Assembly: GCA_041658345.1 (NCBI GenBank)
Contig: JBBAAK010000001.1
Coordinates: 124,001 to 188,000, forward strand
Source: JBAZYV01 sp041658345
GTDB lineage: Bacteria; Patescibacteriota; Gracilibacteria; UBA1369; 2-02-FULL-48-14
Reading direction: 5' to 3'
DNA: 64,000 nt
The translations under genes and the position numbers were made by a program. Below are positions 62,631-64,000 of the stretch, one piece after another (position 1 is the first letter of the stretch; each line of letters opens with the position of its first letter). The notes beneath the pieces were generated by a model. The model was not told the origin of the DNA and ran no database searches. It saw only the letters and a program-made list of their open reading frames with translations.

Positions 62631-64000
62631 ATGCATACATTGTCTCAATCAACCGGCTATCTACTCTTAATTTTATATGGAATTCTGATGATCGCCATTA
62701 CTTATATTTTTGGCAGATGGAAACATTACAAATCCATTCGAGGGTTTTTAGTCGCCGAAAGAGATGTAAAATGGTGGCTTGGAGCTACAAGCATAGCTGC
62801 GTCATGGATTTGGGCACCTGCACTTTTTGTATCTGTTCAGTCTGCATACCAACAAGGCTTGCCTGGCATTTTTTGGTTCACCTTTCCAAATATAATTGCG
62901 TTACTTATTTATATTTTTCTTGCACCAAAAATTCGAGAAAAACTGCCAAATGGCTATACCTTGCCACAATGGATACTGTTTCGCTTCCAAAGCAAACGGC
63001 TCCACAAAATGTATATGTTCCCATATTTTTTCTACCAATTAATGGCGGTTTCCGTGCAATTATTCGCAGGTGGTAATTTAGTGTCTCTACTCACTGGTAT
63101 CCCTCTTATAAATGCAATGATCATTATGGCTGTTACTGTTTTGATTTATGCTTTTATATCTGGTTTGGAATCTTCTTTTGTTACCGATTTTATTCAATTT
63201 ATTATGATTGTAGTAGGTGTTGCTGTGGTTGTTCCGTGGGCAATACATGTGGCTGGCGGTTTATCTGCGGTAAATGTTGGGTTCGGTGGAGTGAGTGGAC
63301 AATTTAGGAATATTTTTGACCCCGGAGTTGCTTTTTCATTTGGTATTGTGACTGCGATTGGTCTTATCTCCGGCGCCATTTCTGATCAACAGTATTGGCA
63401 ACGTGCTTTTGCAATAAAAAAGAGTAATCTCGTTCCTTCTTTTGTTTTTGGTGCGATCATGTTTGGCATTGTACCAATTGCGCTTTCCACATTAGGATTT
63501 TTAGCGGCGAACGGAAGCCTAGGCATAGTGCTTCCCGCTGGAGTAGACACTTCTATGATTGGTATTGCCACAGTCAGCAAATTGCTTCCCCTACCGGCGA
63601 TTGCATTATTTGTGGTGATGCTTTTGAGTGCACTTTATTCAACTTTGGATTCTGGTGTTGTGGCTACAAGTTCACTTTATGTTACCGACGTTGTTAAATA
63701 TTCCGAAAAAGAACGCGCCGTTTTGAATAAAATTGATGAAGGCGAGAATCTTACTTCGGATGAAGAAAGTATTGGCAAATCACTTGATAAAAAAGGCGTG
63801 CAAAATTCCAGAATTGCAATGGTGGTTATAACGATTTTAGGATTTATTGTTGCGCTCGCAGTGGCGTACATCCCCGGCTTTGGACTAAAACATTTATGGT
63901 GGATTTTTAATACGATTGCTGCGTGCACCGTTGTACCTACCGTGCTTAGTCTTTATTACAAAAATCTTGATGAACGTGGTGTTTTTTGGGGAGTTTTAGT
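62631..64000 (+). CDS. Sodium:solute symporter family transporter (3' end outside window)
   Basis: 456 codons are in the window and the frame is still open at the last base. About 12 membrane helices are seen. Typical SSS features: the first helix region, A-A-S-W-I-W-A-P-A-L-F-V, Q-Q-G-L-P-G-I-F-W-F, G-L-E-S-S-F-V-T-D-F-I-Q-F and Y-S-T-L-D-S-G in later helices. Imports a solute (sugar, amino acid, urea or similar) with Na+; the substrate cannot be told. ATG at 62631; divergent TrmB regulator beside it. Confidence 0.85.
   Translation, partial: MHTLSQSTGYLLLILYGILMIAITYIFGRWKHYKSIRGFLVAERDVKWWLGATSIAASWIWAPALFVSVQSAYQQGLPGIFWFTFPNIIALLIYIFLAPKIREKLPNGYTLPQWILFRFQSKRLHKMYMFPYFFYQLMAVSVQLFAGGNLVSLLTGIPLINAMIIMAVTVLIYAFISGLESSFVTDFIQFIMIVVGVAVVVPWAIHVAGGLSAVNVGFGGVSGQFRNIFDPGVAFSFGIVTAIGLISGAISDQQYWQRAFAIKKSNLVPSFVFGAIMFGIVPIALSTLGFLAANGSLGIVLPAGVDTSMIGIATVSKLLPLPAIALFVVMLLSALYSTLDSGVVATSSLYVTDVVKYSEKERAVLNKIDEGENLTSDEESIGKSLDKKGVQNSRIAMVVITILGFIVALAVAYIPGFGLKHLWWIFNTIAACTVVPTVLSLYYKNLDERGVFWGVL

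Noticed and set aside
62570..63076. A 168-residue plus-strand frame at the right end.
   Set aside because: It is a shadow of the sodium:solute symporter, which is open in another frame from 62631 to the end of the window.
1..64000. UGA recoded to Gly, as in Gracilibacteria.
   Set aside because: UGA ends many genes at sensible places (for example comF, the integrase, and many ATGA overlaps), and long genes contain no in-frame UGA.

Overview
ORGANISM. The window looks like a chromosome fragment of a small-genome bacterium of the Candidate Phyla Radiation (Patescibacteria), perhaps Peregrinibacteria-like. The signs are very short intergenic spaces, many 4-bp start/stop overlaps, overlapping convergent genes, four TrmB-type regulators, a long Cys-rich zinc-ribbon protein of a kind common in these lineages, orphan enzymes without their pathways, and CCA encoded in all three tRNA genes. 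UGA is used as a normal stop, which argues against the recoded Gracilibacteria/Absconditabacteria. The phylum is an inference. No rRNA or CRISPR array is present, and no stretch over 300 bases lacks a gene.

LAYOUT. 1-6.3 kb: end of an unknown gene, comF, two glycosyltransferases, dnaX and folC. 6.2-18.6 kb: ligA, three Gln/Glu/Lys-rich unknown proteins, a sortase, mnmA, rel, a HisA-like protein without catalytic residues, ychF, aroD, a minimal MscS and a ferredoxin-reductase-like flavoprotein. 18.7-29.7 kb: an 11-kb integrative element in the 3' end of tRNA-Phe. 29.7-41.4 kb: tRNA-Phe, rpmG (L33), a VIT1/CCC1 carrier, xth, a thyA-folA-type IV restriction operon, the Cys-rich protein, two TrmB regulators, an isoprenoid-synthase-like protein, YbaK, PpnP and a phosphotransferase. 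40.8-41.5 kb: a second, tiny (667 bp) insertion next to tRNA-Gly. 41.6-50 kb: rpsO-pnp, corA, membrane proteins, a cNMP-binding protein and leuS. 50-59 kb: three pseudopilins, an O-antigen-ligase-like protein, a Ser/Glu/Val/Thr repeat protein and an operon of a large amidase-SpoIID protein, tsaB and rsmI. 59-64 kb: thioredoxin, RNase HI, two more TrmB regulators, tRNA-Gly(UCC), an MntA/HepT remnant and the start of a sodium:solute symporter.

THE ELEMENT. It lies between 13-bp direct repeats (18692-18704 and 29726-29738), the second of which is the tRNA-Phe 3' end with CCA. All its genes point the same way. Its large serine integrase ends inside the tRNA gene. Joining the two ends rebuilds a 42-bp dyad attP and changes the integrase C-terminus. 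The cargo is a probable 160-nt structured RNA with its own promoter, a membrane protein, a GHKL-ATPase/nuclease fusion, a DUF488-resolvase pair, an AlbA_2 (Schlafen-type) protein with a coupled partner, and several unknown proteins. It carries no recognisable capsid, tail or conjugation genes, so it looks like a defence-type island. This is the most likely place for an undescribed system.

EXPRESSION. At many genes a -10 hexamer ends 6-8 nt before the start codon, so leaderless mRNAs seem common. Convergent genes overlap tail to tail by 11-30 bp at six places.
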